Shown here: positions 17,554 through 25,289 of the stretch, piece after piece
Layout of the letters: every line of letters starts with the position of its first letter
Numbering within the stretch: position 1 is the first letter of the stretch
Notes under the pieces: model-generated
The model's database searches: none
Seen by the model: only the letters and a program-made list of their open reading frames with translations
What the model was told of the DNA's origin: nothing
Position numbers and translations under genes: made by a program
Source: CAYMDP01 sp964389375
GTDB lineage: Bacteria; Bdellovibrionota; Bdellovibrionia; Bdellovibrionales; UBA1609
Length of the DNA: 64,000 nucleotides
Assembly: GCA_964389375.1 (NCBI GenBank)
Contig: CAYMDP010000012.1
Location: 1-64,000 of the forward strand
Direction of reading: 5' to 3'

Positions 17554-18690
17554 TCAAGTCGTAAGCTCAAATTTTCTGTGGGCTTGGATGACTTTTGGAT
17601 CAAAGAGCTCGGTCAGTTTTGGGTTTTTGTGGGGGGACTGTTCTGTGACACTCAGCCAGGTTTCAGGGCTTTCCATACACATAAAGACCCGCCAATCCGG
17701 GCTTGAGGCTTTAAACCCATTAAACACTTGAGCATACATTTTTTGCCTTAGCGCCTGGTCATATCTAAGCTTGCCGTCCCGACTTAGATGCATCTCTCCG
17801 CGTACGGACCAACTCTTATGGCCAAAACGTTCTTTCATCAGATGGCGCTGTTCGGGTTGGTATCTTAGGCTTCCAACCGAAATGACGTTTACTTCATTTG
17901 CTGAAAATCTTGAGCTCAGTTCGTAGACCAACTCAGAATAGTTTTTCTCCCATTCAGGATGCCAAATCATTGGGTCAATGTGAAAGGCGACTTGATAGCC
18001 ATGATCAAGGCAGCTTCGGGCGGCCTGAAGACGGCGATCTAATGAGGCGGTCAGGTGCTCTTCAGATTCAATAATGGACTGAGGATTGATGGACCAGCTG
18101 ACGACAATATTTTTAGTGGCTTCAATCTCTAAAAGCCCTTCGATCTGATCTGATTTGGTTTTAAATTCAAGGGTCCAGTTGGGAAAATCTCGAAATTTAA
18201 GGGCCGCTTGTTTTGCATTTTGAGTTAAATTTTCAAGACTAAGACTATCCACAACTTCGCCAGTTCCAATGCGAACTTTTTGATTTCCAATTTCTTTATA
18301 CATTTGATCAAGTTCTAAAAATGCCTGATCTAAATTGCTATAAAGAACCATTCTAGGAAGATTTAAAAAACTTTGAAGGTAGCAATATGAGCAATCCATA
18401 TCGCACTGCTGACCCCAATTTAGCACAAAGTAATTGCAGCAAGAAAGCCCGGGTCGCGCGCCGGGACAGCGTTTAAAAAACTGACCCTTATGGGGAGTCA
18501 CATAAAGCCGGCGCTTGCTTAAGAGGACCTCGTCGGCGGACAGCTCTTGTCTTCGTCCTAGCTCTGGAGCTTGATCCACAAACTGAATCTGATCTTGTGG
18601 GAAGATGTCTTGAATCCGAAGGGCTAAGTTTGAGTCCTTAGAATCTTTGTGAATTAAAATCTGATCAAACTTACTTTTTATTGTTTCCAC
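17554..18690 (-). CDS. Radical SAM protein, spore photoproduct lyase family
   Basis: A 378-residue radical SAM protein. The [4Fe-4S] motif is CDMDCSYC (C-x3-C-x2-C, about residues 95-102), and CCNYFVLNWGQQCDMDCSYC is the block typical of spore photoproduct lyase relatives. TLEFKTKSDQIEGLL and VVSWSINPQSIIESEEHLTASL further match the SPL family barrel. True SPL repairs the 5-thyminyl-dihydrothymine photoproduct in endospores, so in a Gram-negative non-sporulating host the substrate is uncertain. The gene overlaps an unknown upstream gene by 13 nt, so the pair is probably co-translated and functionally linked. Confidence 0.85.
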   Translation of the reverse strand: METIKSKFDQILIHKDSKDSNLALRIQDIFPQDQIQFVDQAPELGRRQELSADEVLLSKRRLYVTPHKGQFFKRCPGARPGLSCCNYFVLNWGQQCDMDCSYCYLQSFLNLPRMVLYSNLDQAFLELDQMYKEIGNQKVRIGTGEVVDSLSLENLTQNAKQAALKFRDFPNWTLEFKTKSDQIEGLLEIEATKNIVVSWSINPQSIIESEEHLTASLDRRLQAARSCLDHGYQVAFHIDPMIWHPEWEKNYSELVYELSSRFSANEVNVISVGSLRYQPEQRHLMKERFGHKSWSVRGEMHLSRDGKLRYDQALRQKMYAQVFNGFKASSPDWRVFMCMESPETWLSVTEQSPHKNPKLTELFDPKVIQAHRKFELTT

Positions 18691-19526
18691 AGCTCAGTCT
18701 CAATTTCAGAAAGCGGTTTTGCGATGTTGCTAAGTCCTTCAACCTGTTTGTTAAATTCATTGAGGCTCTTGATCTGAATACGGATTTCGAGTTGGTTCTC
18801 ATCACCTTGACGAAGCCACTGAGCCTGGCAATGTTTGGGCCAGGGGAGTTTGCGCACAAGCTCACTTTTGTTTTGGTCTTGGGCTAGGCTTTGTGGAAAG
18901 CGCAATTTTTTAAGATCATTAAGCCAGTCGATACTGGCCTCACTTCGACTTAGAATTTGATCTAGGGGAGTTTCAAGACCAACAAGATCCAAACTCCATT
19001 CTAAGGCTTGGACCGCCTGAGACTTCGACAGATTGGTCCCGGCTAAAAACCGAAGAATCTCGTTCAGTGGCTGAATGTCTTTAATGGCCTTCAGCGGGGC
19101 TAAGTCTCTGGCCCCAAGTTCTTTAGTTTCACACCAAAGCCTAAACTCTTGGGGTGTCGCTGCGATCCTTATAAAGGTTTTTTGTAAACTTTCGGAAAAG
19201 CGAATTTGATAGAGCGAGCAAAATGAGTCCCAGTTTATTTTAAGCTGATCGAAAGCCGGGATTATTGACCAGCTTGAATAGATTTCAGAAATCTGAATCA
19301 GGCTTAGTTTTGGGTGAAGGGCGAAAAAACTCTGCAAGAAGTCTTCATTTTGACTTTTAAGATCAAAAACAAGAGCCTCTTTTCTGTCAAAGCCACATAG
19401 AAGCAAGTCCCCCCAACTATAAGTGGGCAGGGCTTCGGGCCAGGGATTTCGCTCCCGAAAGGCAAGCGCTCTACTGCATTGTGACAGGGTTTGGCTTTTC
19501 ATCTGATCTTTTGCCTGATTATCCAT
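18678..19526 (-). CDS. Unrecognised partner of the SPL-like radical SAM protein
   Basis: A 282-residue cytoplasmic protein that I do not recognise. It has no signal peptide or membrane segment. It is Leu-, Gln- and Ser-rich and appears helical, with several Trp residues (RNPWPEALPTYSWGD, LRKLPWPKHCQAQWLRQG-like region). Residues about 135-230 (RDLAPLKAIKDIQPLNEILRFL, SKSQAVQALEWSLDLVG) form a run of short helices. The stop overlaps the SPL-like start by 13 nt, a strong coupling signal. It is divergent from the HAD gene (87 bp between starts). It could be a substrate-recognition or accessory subunit, by inference from context only. Confidence 0.65.
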   Translation of the reverse strand: MDNQAKDQMKSQTLSQCSRALAFRERNPWPEALPTYSWGDLLLCGFDRKEALVFDLKSQNEDFLQSFFALHPKLSLIQISEIYSSWSIIPAFDQLKINWDSFCSLYQIRFSESLQKTFIRIAATPQEFRLWCETKELGARDLAPLKAIKDIQPLNEILRFLAGTNLSKSQAVQALEWSLDLVGLETPLDQILSRSEASIDWLNDLKKLRFPQSLAQDQNKSELVRKLPWPKHCQAQWLRQGDENQLEIRIQIKSLNEFNKQVEGLSNIAKPLSEIETELWKQ

Positions 19527-19613
19527 CTGTGCTGGGGAGTATCATAGGGCTGCACTTCTGTCCATGGAACTGTCTGTAGCCAAAGCGGCCCTTTTTGAGC
19601 ATAATTAAATGAC

Positions 19614-20693
19614 ATGTCTGATTGGAAACTAAGAGCAAAAATTCAAGCCGATGTCGTGTTTTTTCAGTATGCCTCTGAGGCCGTCGAGAGCGAAGCCAGA
19701 GAAGTCTATGTCTGGGATCTGGATAAGACCTATTTGGATACTCAGTTTGAATCCATTCGGGGTCTTATCAAGGTCGCAATGGAAAAGGCCTTTCAAAAGC
19801 GTAATGTGCCAGGGACTGCCACTTTAGTTCGAGCTTTAAGGAATTCTTGGCAGCTGTCTCACCATGGGCGTGCGGATTTTCCGATTTATTTTATTACCGG
19901 CTCACCGCCCCAGCTCGAGAAGCGCATTCACGAAAAGCTGAATTTAGATGGAATCTACCCCTACGGAATGTTTTGCAAAGATAATCTGCGAAACCTAAGA
20001 CCATCGCGGCTTTGGCGCCTCACCCACCAAGTGGGTTTTAAACTTCAATCCTTACTTCAGCTGCGAATTCATTTAGGGCCAGATGTCCGTCAAGTCTTAT
20101 GGGGCGACGATAGCGAGTCCGATGCGGTGATTTATTCTTTGTACTCGGATATCTGTGCAAGGCGGTTTGATGAAGGAGAAATCCGAAATATTTTAGGACG
20201 GTTTAAAGTCGTCGGAGACCAGGTCGATAGCATATTGCGTTTACAAGGAGAGATTCCTGAGCACGATCCAGTCGAGAAGATCTACATCAATCTTGCTGAC
20301 GATACGGACGCCGATTATTATTTAAAATTTGGTCGCCGTATTTTACCAATTTATAATTCGTTTCAAACTTCTTTGGATCTTTTTCAGGATGGACGACTCA
20401 ATGGGGATCAGGTCACAAGAGTCGCTCAAGATCTGATCGATAATTTTAGATTTACCAAAGAAGAGCTCGAAAAAAGTTTGGACGATATGATTCGAAGACC
20501 TACACTTTCTCTTGAGGCATTTCTGGCCATTCAACCCATTCTTATTGAAGCAGGTCTTCTAAGGGAGTCCTTTAAACCTTCGATTGAACCTAAAAGTGCG
20601 ACCTCGACAGTCAAAGGAAGAGTCTTCGAACTGGAAGGCAGTTACGAACCCTGGGTGCCTAAACAGATCGACTATTATCACGATTACCGCTAA
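19614..20693 (+). CDS. HAD-superfamily, APP1/DUF2183-like phosphatase domain protein
   Basis: A 359-residue cytoplasmic protein. The N-terminal VYVWDLDKTYLDT (about residues 32-44) is the HAD nucleophile motif DxDxT, FPIYFITGSP supplies motif II (Thr in FITGSP), and VLWGDDSESDAVIY gives motif IV acidic residues. The arrangement is like the catalytic domain of APP1/DUF2183 phosphatases. The C-terminal third is helical and unrecognised. The last residues (YYHDYR) are encoded by sequence closely resembling one end of the 162 bp palindromic repeat, so the natural C-terminus may have been replaced. The ATG 19614 start is 87 bp from the divergent gene. The substrate is unknown. Confidence 0.72.
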   Translation: MSDWKLRAKIQADVVFFQYASEAVESEAREVYVWDLDKTYLDTQFESIRGLIKVAMEKAFQKRNVPGTATLVRALRNSWQLSHHGRADFPIYFITGSPPQLEKRIHEKLNLDGIYPYGMFCKDNLRNLRPSRLWRLTHQVGFKLQSLLQLRIHLGPDVRQVLWGDDSESDAVIYSLYSDICARRFDEGEIRNILGRFKVVGDQVDSILRLQGEIPEHDPVEKIYINLADDTDADYYLKFGRRILPIYNSFQTSLDLFQDGRLNGDQVTRVAQDLIDNFRFTKEELEKSLDDMIRRPTLSLEAFLAIQPILIEAGLLRESFKPSIEPKSATSTVKGRVFELEGSYEPWVPKQIDYYHDYR

Positions 20694-20697
20694 TTTG
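20678..20697. repeat. Possible solo end of the 162 bp palindromic repeat
   Basis: The bases at 20678-20697 match the terminal repeat segment TCACGATACCGCTAATTTG of copy 1 (15862-15880) with a single inserted T. The match spans the stop codon of the HAD gene, so the last codons and stop lie within it. No clear second end is found, although AGCGGTA occurs at 21053-21059. It could be a decayed element or chance. Confidence 0.4.
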
Positions 20698-20717
20698 AGT
20701 TTCCGAAAAATTCAGAC

Positions 20718-21026
20718 TTAATCCACTGAAAGACTGCGACTCTGAGCGGGTGCAAATTGTTGCACTGAGTGCCAATGGCCCACATTGCAAGTCTCCTTCG
20801 GCTGCAAAATCAGGTACTCAAAAAAGCTCCTCAACGCGGCGGGGCCGCGCCTCCGGGGCTTTTTTTCCGTTCCTGATTTTTCGCTCGAAGGATCCTTTGC
20901 ACTGAGGCCCATTGGCACTCAGTCCAACAATCGCGTCTTCGCCCTGCATCATCTGCGATGCTGCAGGTCCTCTGGTCTAATTTAATAGAGGCGCCGCTCG
21001 CCGAGAGCAGCCTTTCAGTGGATTAA
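20718..21026. repeat. Giant nested imperfect palindrome with apical bidirectional terminator
   Basis: This fills most of the 397 bp gap between two convergent genes. The outer arms (20718-20737 and 21007-21026) match at 19 of 20 bases. The inner arms (20757-20830 and 20855-20930) pair extensively, for example TTGTTGCACTGAGTGCCAAT with its counterpart. The apex is a perfect GC hairpin CGCGGC-GGG-GCCGCG (20835-20849) enclosed by AAAAAAGC and GCTTTTTTT, a bidirectional terminator. The right arm carries an extra ~75 bp with two small hairpins. No ORF worth calling lies inside. Confidence 0.75.
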
Positions 21027-21090
21027 AACAAAATTTTTAGGAGGCCCAGCTCAGCGGTAGTAGGAATCGATTTTTTTGGGAGGTCGCTTT

Positions 21091-22005
21091 TTATTCGAAA
21101 GTGAGAGGGTAGCTTCGGGCGATATTGCCGCCTTTGAAGCTTTTGAATCGAATGCGTGAGAAGACATCTTGAATACAGCGTTCAAAGGCTTCGTTATTTA
21201 GGTTCGAGCGCAGAAGATTGAGTTCTTGAATACTTCCGGTTTCAGCAATCTGAAGTCCAACGATGACTTCGCCCTTTGCATTCAGTCCATCGCGGATCGC
21301 ATTGGCTTGGCACTTCTGAAAATTTAATCTTTGTGCACCGATCACTTCGTCTAAGTAGGTGTCGGTCAAAGTTTGCAGACTGCTAGCCATTTGGTTTAGA
21401 TCCTTGGCCTCTGGACTTGGATTGGACTCGGGAGCGTCTTGGGTCTTTGAATCCTCTGGAAGCTCTGCCGAGTCACCCAACGAAAAACGCGATGAAGCAA
21501 TTAGCTCTCGAATCGCTTTGGGCGCAAAGCCTTCTGGGTAAGAAAGTTGTCCTTCATGAAGAATGAATACAGAACCTCTTTGGCCTTTTTGCAAAACCTG
21601 AAGGCTTCCGCTGATGAGGTGTAAATAAAGAGGTGAATTTTCATCTGACTGATTCCAGCGCTCTAAAATTACAAAGCTGCCGGGTCCAAACTGAAGAGAG
21701 TAACCCGTACTGGACTCAATTTTTGCAGAAGAATTTGATTCGACCATTAAGGTGTCAAGATCGCGCAGTTCGCTTTCGGTTTGGGACAAGGCGATTAATT
21801 CGGGCTGAAGACCTTTAAAGGCTTTTCTTTTTACTTGTCCTTCGAGGGCTGCAACTTTTGCGATAACGGGTTTTTGGTTTTTTGCGAACTCGCGGCGCTC
21901 GGCCCAGTTTCCCATCCAGCCGCCAAACTCGAATGCGCCCCAGGCAAGACCTAGGCTTAAAAAAACCAAGGCAAGACTTAAAAAAGTTTTAGAGGAGTTG
22001 ATCAC
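21091..22005 (-). CDS. FecR-like / AgmX C-terminal domain membrane protein
   Basis: A 304-residue protein with one N-terminal membrane segment (TFLSLALVFLSLGLAWGAFEF). Residues about 45-160 resemble a FecR-type domain (AKIESSTGYSLQFGPGSFVILERW and a later SGSLQVLQKGQRGSVFIL). After a Pro/Ser/Glu-rich linker, residues about 220-304 form an AgmX/TonB-C-like domain: CQANAIRDGLNAKGEVIVGLQI, ETGSIQELNLLRSNLNNEAF and CIQDVFSRIRF are its landmarks. Such proteins are found in myxobacteria and Bdellovibrio relatives, often in the envelope. It ends 9 bp before the secG stop-to-start interval and is transcribed with secG. The role is unknown. Confidence 0.72.
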   Translation of the reverse strand: MINSSKTFLSLALVFLSLGLAWGAFEFGGWMGNWAERREFAKNQKPVIAKVAALEGQVKRKAFKGLQPELIALSQTESELRDLDTLMVESNSSAKIESSTGYSLQFGPGSFVILERWNQSDENSPLYLHLISGSLQVLQKGQRGSVFILHEGQLSYPEGFAPKAIRELIASSRFSLGDSAELPEDSKTQDAPESNPSPEAKDLNQMASSLQTLTDTYLDEVIGAQRLNFQKCQANAIRDGLNAKGEVIVGLQIAETGSIQELNLLRSNLNNEAFERCIQDVFSRIRFKSFKGGNIARSYPLTFE

Positions 22006-22014
22006 TCGCGGCCC

Positions 22015-22383
22015 TTAGGGGTTGGGAGTTTCGGTAGAGCCTTCTTGAGCTGGAGTTTCAACTGGAGCAGTCTCCATAGGCGCAGTCTCTGCGGGAGTTT
22101 CGGGAAGCGCCGAGTTTACAGGAACAGTCACTTTATCAAGAACGCTCGAGCTTTTTTGGCTTGAGAAGTATGCAAGAGACAAACAAGTTGCAGCAAAAAT
22201 AATGGCAAGCCATTTTGTCGTCGTGGTTAAAAGATTAGAGGCTCCAGTGGCTCCAAAAATCGTATTCGAAGTCCCGCCTCCAAAAACGCCCATCGCGCCA
22301 CCCTTGGGATCTTGAAGAAGAACAAAGATAATTAGACCGACAGCGACGATCACGTGCAAAACAACAATCAAGGTGAACATCAA
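22015..22383 (-). CDS. secG: Protein translocase subunit SecG
   Basis: A 122-residue SecG, a small auxiliary subunit of the SecYEG translocon in the inner membrane. Two transmembrane helices (LIVVLHVIVAVGLIIFVLLQ and WLAIIFAATCLSLAYF) flank the conserved cytoplasmic loop QDPKGGAMGVFGGGTSNTIFG. The tail (Pro/Glu/Thr-rich, with repeated PAETAPMETAPVETP-like steps) is longer than in E. coli. The gene lies between the response regulator and the AgmX-like gene on the minus strand. In many bacteria secG follows tpiA directly; here tpiA is about 6 kb away in the gap-pgk-tpiA cluster. Confidence 0.92.
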   Translation of the reverse strand: MMFTLIVVLHVIVAVGLIIFVLLQDPKGGAMGVFGGGTSNTIFGATGASNLLTTTTKWLAIIFAATCLSLAYFSSQKSSSVLDKVTVPVNSALPETPAETAPMETAPVETPAQEGSTETPNP

Positions 22384-22439
22384 ACACTCCTATGGCTTTA
22401 AGGCCGCCGAGTATAGGAGAAGACGATTTGAGAGTCCAA

Positions 22440-23438
22440 CTATTTTTTGCCGGGGCGCATCGGGAAGGCAATCGGTAGGGGCAGATCCTCGCGATGCCAG
22501 AAGTCACCAGATTCCTTGAACTTTTCTCCGCTGATCACAAGACTGACGACATGGGACACGATCTCTACAAAGCGGATTTCATTGTCCGAGATCCTTTCTT
22601 TTTCTGGAGGCATTCTTAAAGACAGGACGCCAAAGATTTTGTCCTTTTGATAAACGGGGCAGACGATCAAAGAATTAAACATCACATTTTTCAGCAGGGA
22701 CTTAATGGTCTTCATCTGAGGCGAAAGCTCGAGGTTTTCAATGGCGAGTAGGCTTCCGGTGTTGGCCACGTTTAAAACTTCTGGGTATTTGTTTAAATCC
22801 AAAGCAATCCCAGATGCCTTTTGATCGTCATTTGAAGTCACCACAATTCCAGTTTGCTGATCTAAGACATTCACGATTGAGCAGCGGACCCCATCCATTT
22901 TCATACTCACCATACGAGTCAGGTTAAACAAAATATCCTGGGGGCTTTGTTTCGAGATCGCTTGCCTTAATACAAGGTCAGTCAGGTGAAGCATTAAACT
23001 GGCCTCATCGACTTTTGAGAAATCTTTTTGGCTCAGCTCATTGAGACTTCGATAGCTTCGGCAATGGAAGACGAGCCGTCTTAGGGCATCTTCATACTTA
23101 AAGGGCTTAACTAAATAATCTTTAGCCCCACGGCGGAAAGCTTGTTTGACGTTGAACTCGTCGTTGTGCCCAGACATCACGATCAAATGAATAAACTGGT
23201 GCCTAAGGCGATGCTCGGATTTTATAAAATCCATAATTCCAAGGGCATTGCACTCGGGCAGCATCAAATCGGCCATAACGATCTTAGGCTTCCAATCAAG
23301 GACCAGGCTTCTGGCATCGGTCCCATTTGTGGCGATACGGGTTTCAAAGCCGTGCTCGGCAAGGTAATCCGCAAGACGACGAGAAAGCTGCCCATCGTCA
23401 TCCGCGATCAAGACTTTGATTTTTTCTGCTCGAGCCAT
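22440..23438 (-). CDS. Response regulator with REC and GAF-like domains
   Basis: A 332-residue two-component response regulator. The receiver domain (about residues 6-122) has the acidic pair in LIADDDGQL, phosphoacceptor Asp in MADLMLPE, a conserved Ser in LIVMSGH and Lys in YLVKPF. After a helical linker a GAF-like domain (about 165-310) follows (KMDGVRCSIVNVLDQQTG, LIVCPVYQKDKIFGVLSLRM). No DNA-binding or enzymatic output domain is present, so it may act through protein contacts. I start at ATG 23438, with GAGGACAGG upstream. A further in-frame ATG at 23453 lies inside palindromic repeat copy 2, which starts 2 bp upstream and supplies the ribosome site. Confidence 0.85.
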   Translation of the reverse strand: MARAEKIKVLIADDDGQLSRRLADYLAEHGFETRIATNGTDARSLVLDWKPKIVMADLMLPECNALGIMDFIKSEHRLRHQFIHLIVMSGHNDEFNVKQAFRRGAKDYLVKPFKYEDALRRLVFHCRSYRSLNELSQKDFSKVDEASLMLHLTDLVLRQAISKQSPQDILFNLTRMVSMKMDGVRCSIVNVLDQQTGIVVTSNDDQKASGIALDLNKYPEVLNVANTGSLLAIENLELSPQMKTIKSLLKNVMFNSLIVCPVYQKDKIFGVLSLRMPPEKERISDNEIRFVEIVSHVVSLVISGEKFKESGDFWHREDLPLPIAFPMRPGKK

Positions 23439-23439
23439 C

Positions 23440-23597
23440 GGGCCTGTCCTCATTTCGCAATACTTCTAATTCGTTCAATTTTGAGCTGGAGCTTCGTTGC
23501 TCCTCCTCGAATTGCCTTCGGGCAGTCCTTCGTCGTCGCGCCTCGCCCCAACTCAAACTAAAACGAATTAGAGGTATTGCGAAATGAGGTCATGCCC
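23440..23597. repeat. ~158 bp palindromic repeat element, copy 2 (inverted)
   Basis: An inverted copy of the element at 15845-16006. The core is almost identical, while the terminal arms differ from copy 1 (TTTCGCAATAC in place of TTTCACGATAC) on both sides, so pairing is kept. The apex is TGCC-TTCG-GGCA (23513-23524) in place of TGCC-CTTG-GGCA. The left end touches the response-regulator start codon. The right end is 120 bp before tmk. The arm near the gene has more mismatches than the distal arm. Confidence 0.85.
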
Positions 23598-23717
23598 TAG
23601 TCTGGTATCGGAATTTGTGCGCCCAAAACTGAGGCGATTGTGGCGATAATGCGAAGCATTAAATATTTGATATGAAAAGCGGGTGACATTTTTAGCCTCG
23701 CAGGCGAGAGAAAGACT

Positions 23718-24347
23718 ATGGCATTTATCGTATTCGAAGGGATTGATGGCTCGGGCAAAACCACTCTGATTCAGAAGGTCGGGGATTGGCTTAAGTCCAA
23801 AGGCCAGGCCGCGACTTTAACTAGAGAACCAGGTGGCACAAAACTCGGACAAGAAATCCGAGAGCTTTTGTTGCGAACAAAGGGTGAAGCCCCTGTTCCC
23901 CGTGCGGAACTTCTTTTGTACGAAGCCGATCGTGCCCAGCATGTCGAGACAGTTATTCGCCCCGCACTTCAACGAGGCGAGTGGGTTTTATGTGATCGTT
24001 TTACGGCAAGCACGGTGGCATTTCAGTGCGGAGGCCGAGGCCTAGATCTTTCGGATATTGAGACTTTGAATTCTTATGCAGTGGCTGGCTGTCAGCCGGA
24101 TCTATTTGTTTTGTTGGATTTAGATGTAGATAAAAGTTTTCAACGCAGACAAGGACGAACTCAGCGCAGCGGTGTCGAGCAAGACCGTTTCGAAAAAGAA
24201 GAACAGAATTTTCATCAAAGAGTACGAGAGAGTTATTTAAAACAAGCCAAACAAAATCCCAATTCTTGGCTTGTCTTAGATGCCACTCTTCGCCCGGATG
24301 AAATCCTGGCTTCTTGCTTAGGGGCTTTAGAAAAATGGCGAGTCTAA
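23718..24347 (+). CDS. tmk: Thymidylate kinase
   Basis: A 209-residue dTMP kinase, which phosphorylates dTMP to dTDP for DNA synthesis. Walker A is FEGIDGSGKTT (about residues 4-14). LTREPGGTKLGQEIRELLL carries the family's Arg-Glu-Pro-Gly block, CDRFTASTVAFQ the DR(Y/F) motif, and the LID region is RRQGRTQRSGVEQDRFE. A GAGAGAAAG ribosome site precedes the ATG. It heads a tmk-holB-tatD operon, overlapping the holB start, an arrangement common in bacteria. Confidence 0.95.
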   Translation: MAFIVFEGIDGSGKTTLIQKVGDWLKSKGQAATLTREPGGTKLGQEIRELLLRTKGEAPVPRAELLLYEADRAQHVETVIRPALQRGEWVLCDRFTASTVAFQCGGRGLDLSDIETLNSYAVAGCQPDLFVLLDLDVDKSFQRRQGRTQRSGVEQDRFEKEEQNFHQRVRESYLKQAKQNPNSWLVLDATLRPDEILASCLGALEKWRV

Positions 24348-25288
24348 TCTCTAAAATTGTCGGTCACCGATCGGTATGGGACAGACTTCTTCGGGCACAA
24401 AGTTCGGGTCATCTTCATCATTCACTTATTTTCTCAGGACCCAATAGTGTGGGCAAAAAACGCATCGCTTTGGCTTTTGCGCAAAGTCTTCTCTGTGACA
24501 AAAATGAAGTTGGGGCTTGTGGAAGTTGTGGCTCTTGCCTTCGAGTCGAGCGTGAACAGCACGAAGGTCTTTTGATTTTTCATGATGAGACCGCTCCAAT
24601 TAAAATGGATCAGTCCCGAGAGATTCTTCAATTTTTATCCTTACGGGGGATTTCAAAAGCACGAGTGATTTTGATTGATGAGGCTCAGGACATGAGCCCC
24701 CAGGCCGGAAATGCTCTGCTTAAAATTGTTGAAGAGCCTCCTGAAAATACTTACTTCATTTTTATTTGCTCTTCTCAGGCATCTTTGTTGTCCACTTTGC
24801 GTTCTCGCTCGCAAGCATTTTCATTTTCACCTCTTAGTACTACAGAATTGCAGCAGATTTTAGAGGTGCCTTTATGGGTGGCCGAAGCCTCAGGTGGAAG
24901 TCTGTCTAGGGCCGAGCAACTCAGTCAGCCCGAGTCCTCAGAATTTCGTTTGCAGTCCCTAAAGCCGCTTGAGGATTTGGCCTTCGGAAGGTCTTCTGAG
25001 GCTTTGGATGCACTCAGATCAATGGCCTCTAGTAAAGATCAGGCATTGTGGGCTTTAAGATATTGGCAGCAAATTCTTCGTGATGCCAGGCTGTCTCAGG
25101 CCGGAGCTGACCAGGATTTGATTCACCGAGATCAGATTCAGTTGGTGCACAAACTTGCAGAGCTTTCCGAGAAAGACTTGCACAGTTTGTTTGATTTAAG
25201 TTTTCAGCTTGAGCGGGATCTTTTGTCGAACGTCGATAGAAACCTTGTATTTGAATACAGTTTTAACCGAATGAGTGAGGTTTTTTAA
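24335..25288 (+). CDS. holB: DNA polymerase III subunit delta prime
   Basis: A 317-residue clamp-loader delta' subunit (AAA+), which loads the beta clamp with gamma/tau and delta. I start at ATG 24335 (MASLISKIVGH), 13 bp inside the tmk 3' end. The in-frame start at 24314 is less likely. The P-loop region GPNSVGKKRI is partly kept, followed by a zinc-finger CGSCGSC with a further upstream Cys, and the sensor block LIDEAQDMSPQAGNALLKIVEEPPENTYF. The usual SRC motif reads LRSRSQAF here, with Cys replaced by Ser but Arg kept. The C-terminal helical collar is short. Confidence 0.88.
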   Translation: MASLISKIVGHRSVWDRLLRAQSSGHLHHSLIFSGPNSVGKKRIALAFAQSLLCDKNEVGACGSCGSCLRVEREQHEGLLIFHDETAPIKMDQSREILQFLSLRGISKARVILIDEAQDMSPQAGNALLKIVEEPPENTYFIFICSSQASLLSTLRSRSQAFSFSPLSTTELQQILEVPLWVAEASGGSLSRAEQLSQPESSEFRLQSLKPLEDLAFGRSSEALDALRSMASSKDQALWALRYWQQILRDARLSQAGADQDLIHRDQIQLVHKLAELSEKDLHSLFDLSFQLERDLLSNVDRNLVFEYSFNRMSEVF

Positions 25289-25289
25289 A

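Noticed and set aside
20718..20918. 66-residue frames inside the giant palindrome on both strands
   Set aside because: They exist because the palindrome has few stops; they have no ribosome site and no protein-like pattern.
23142..23561. 139-residue plus-strand frame through the response regulator start and repeat copy 2
   Set aside because: It is opposite the receiver domain and ends within the palindrome, with no recognisable features.
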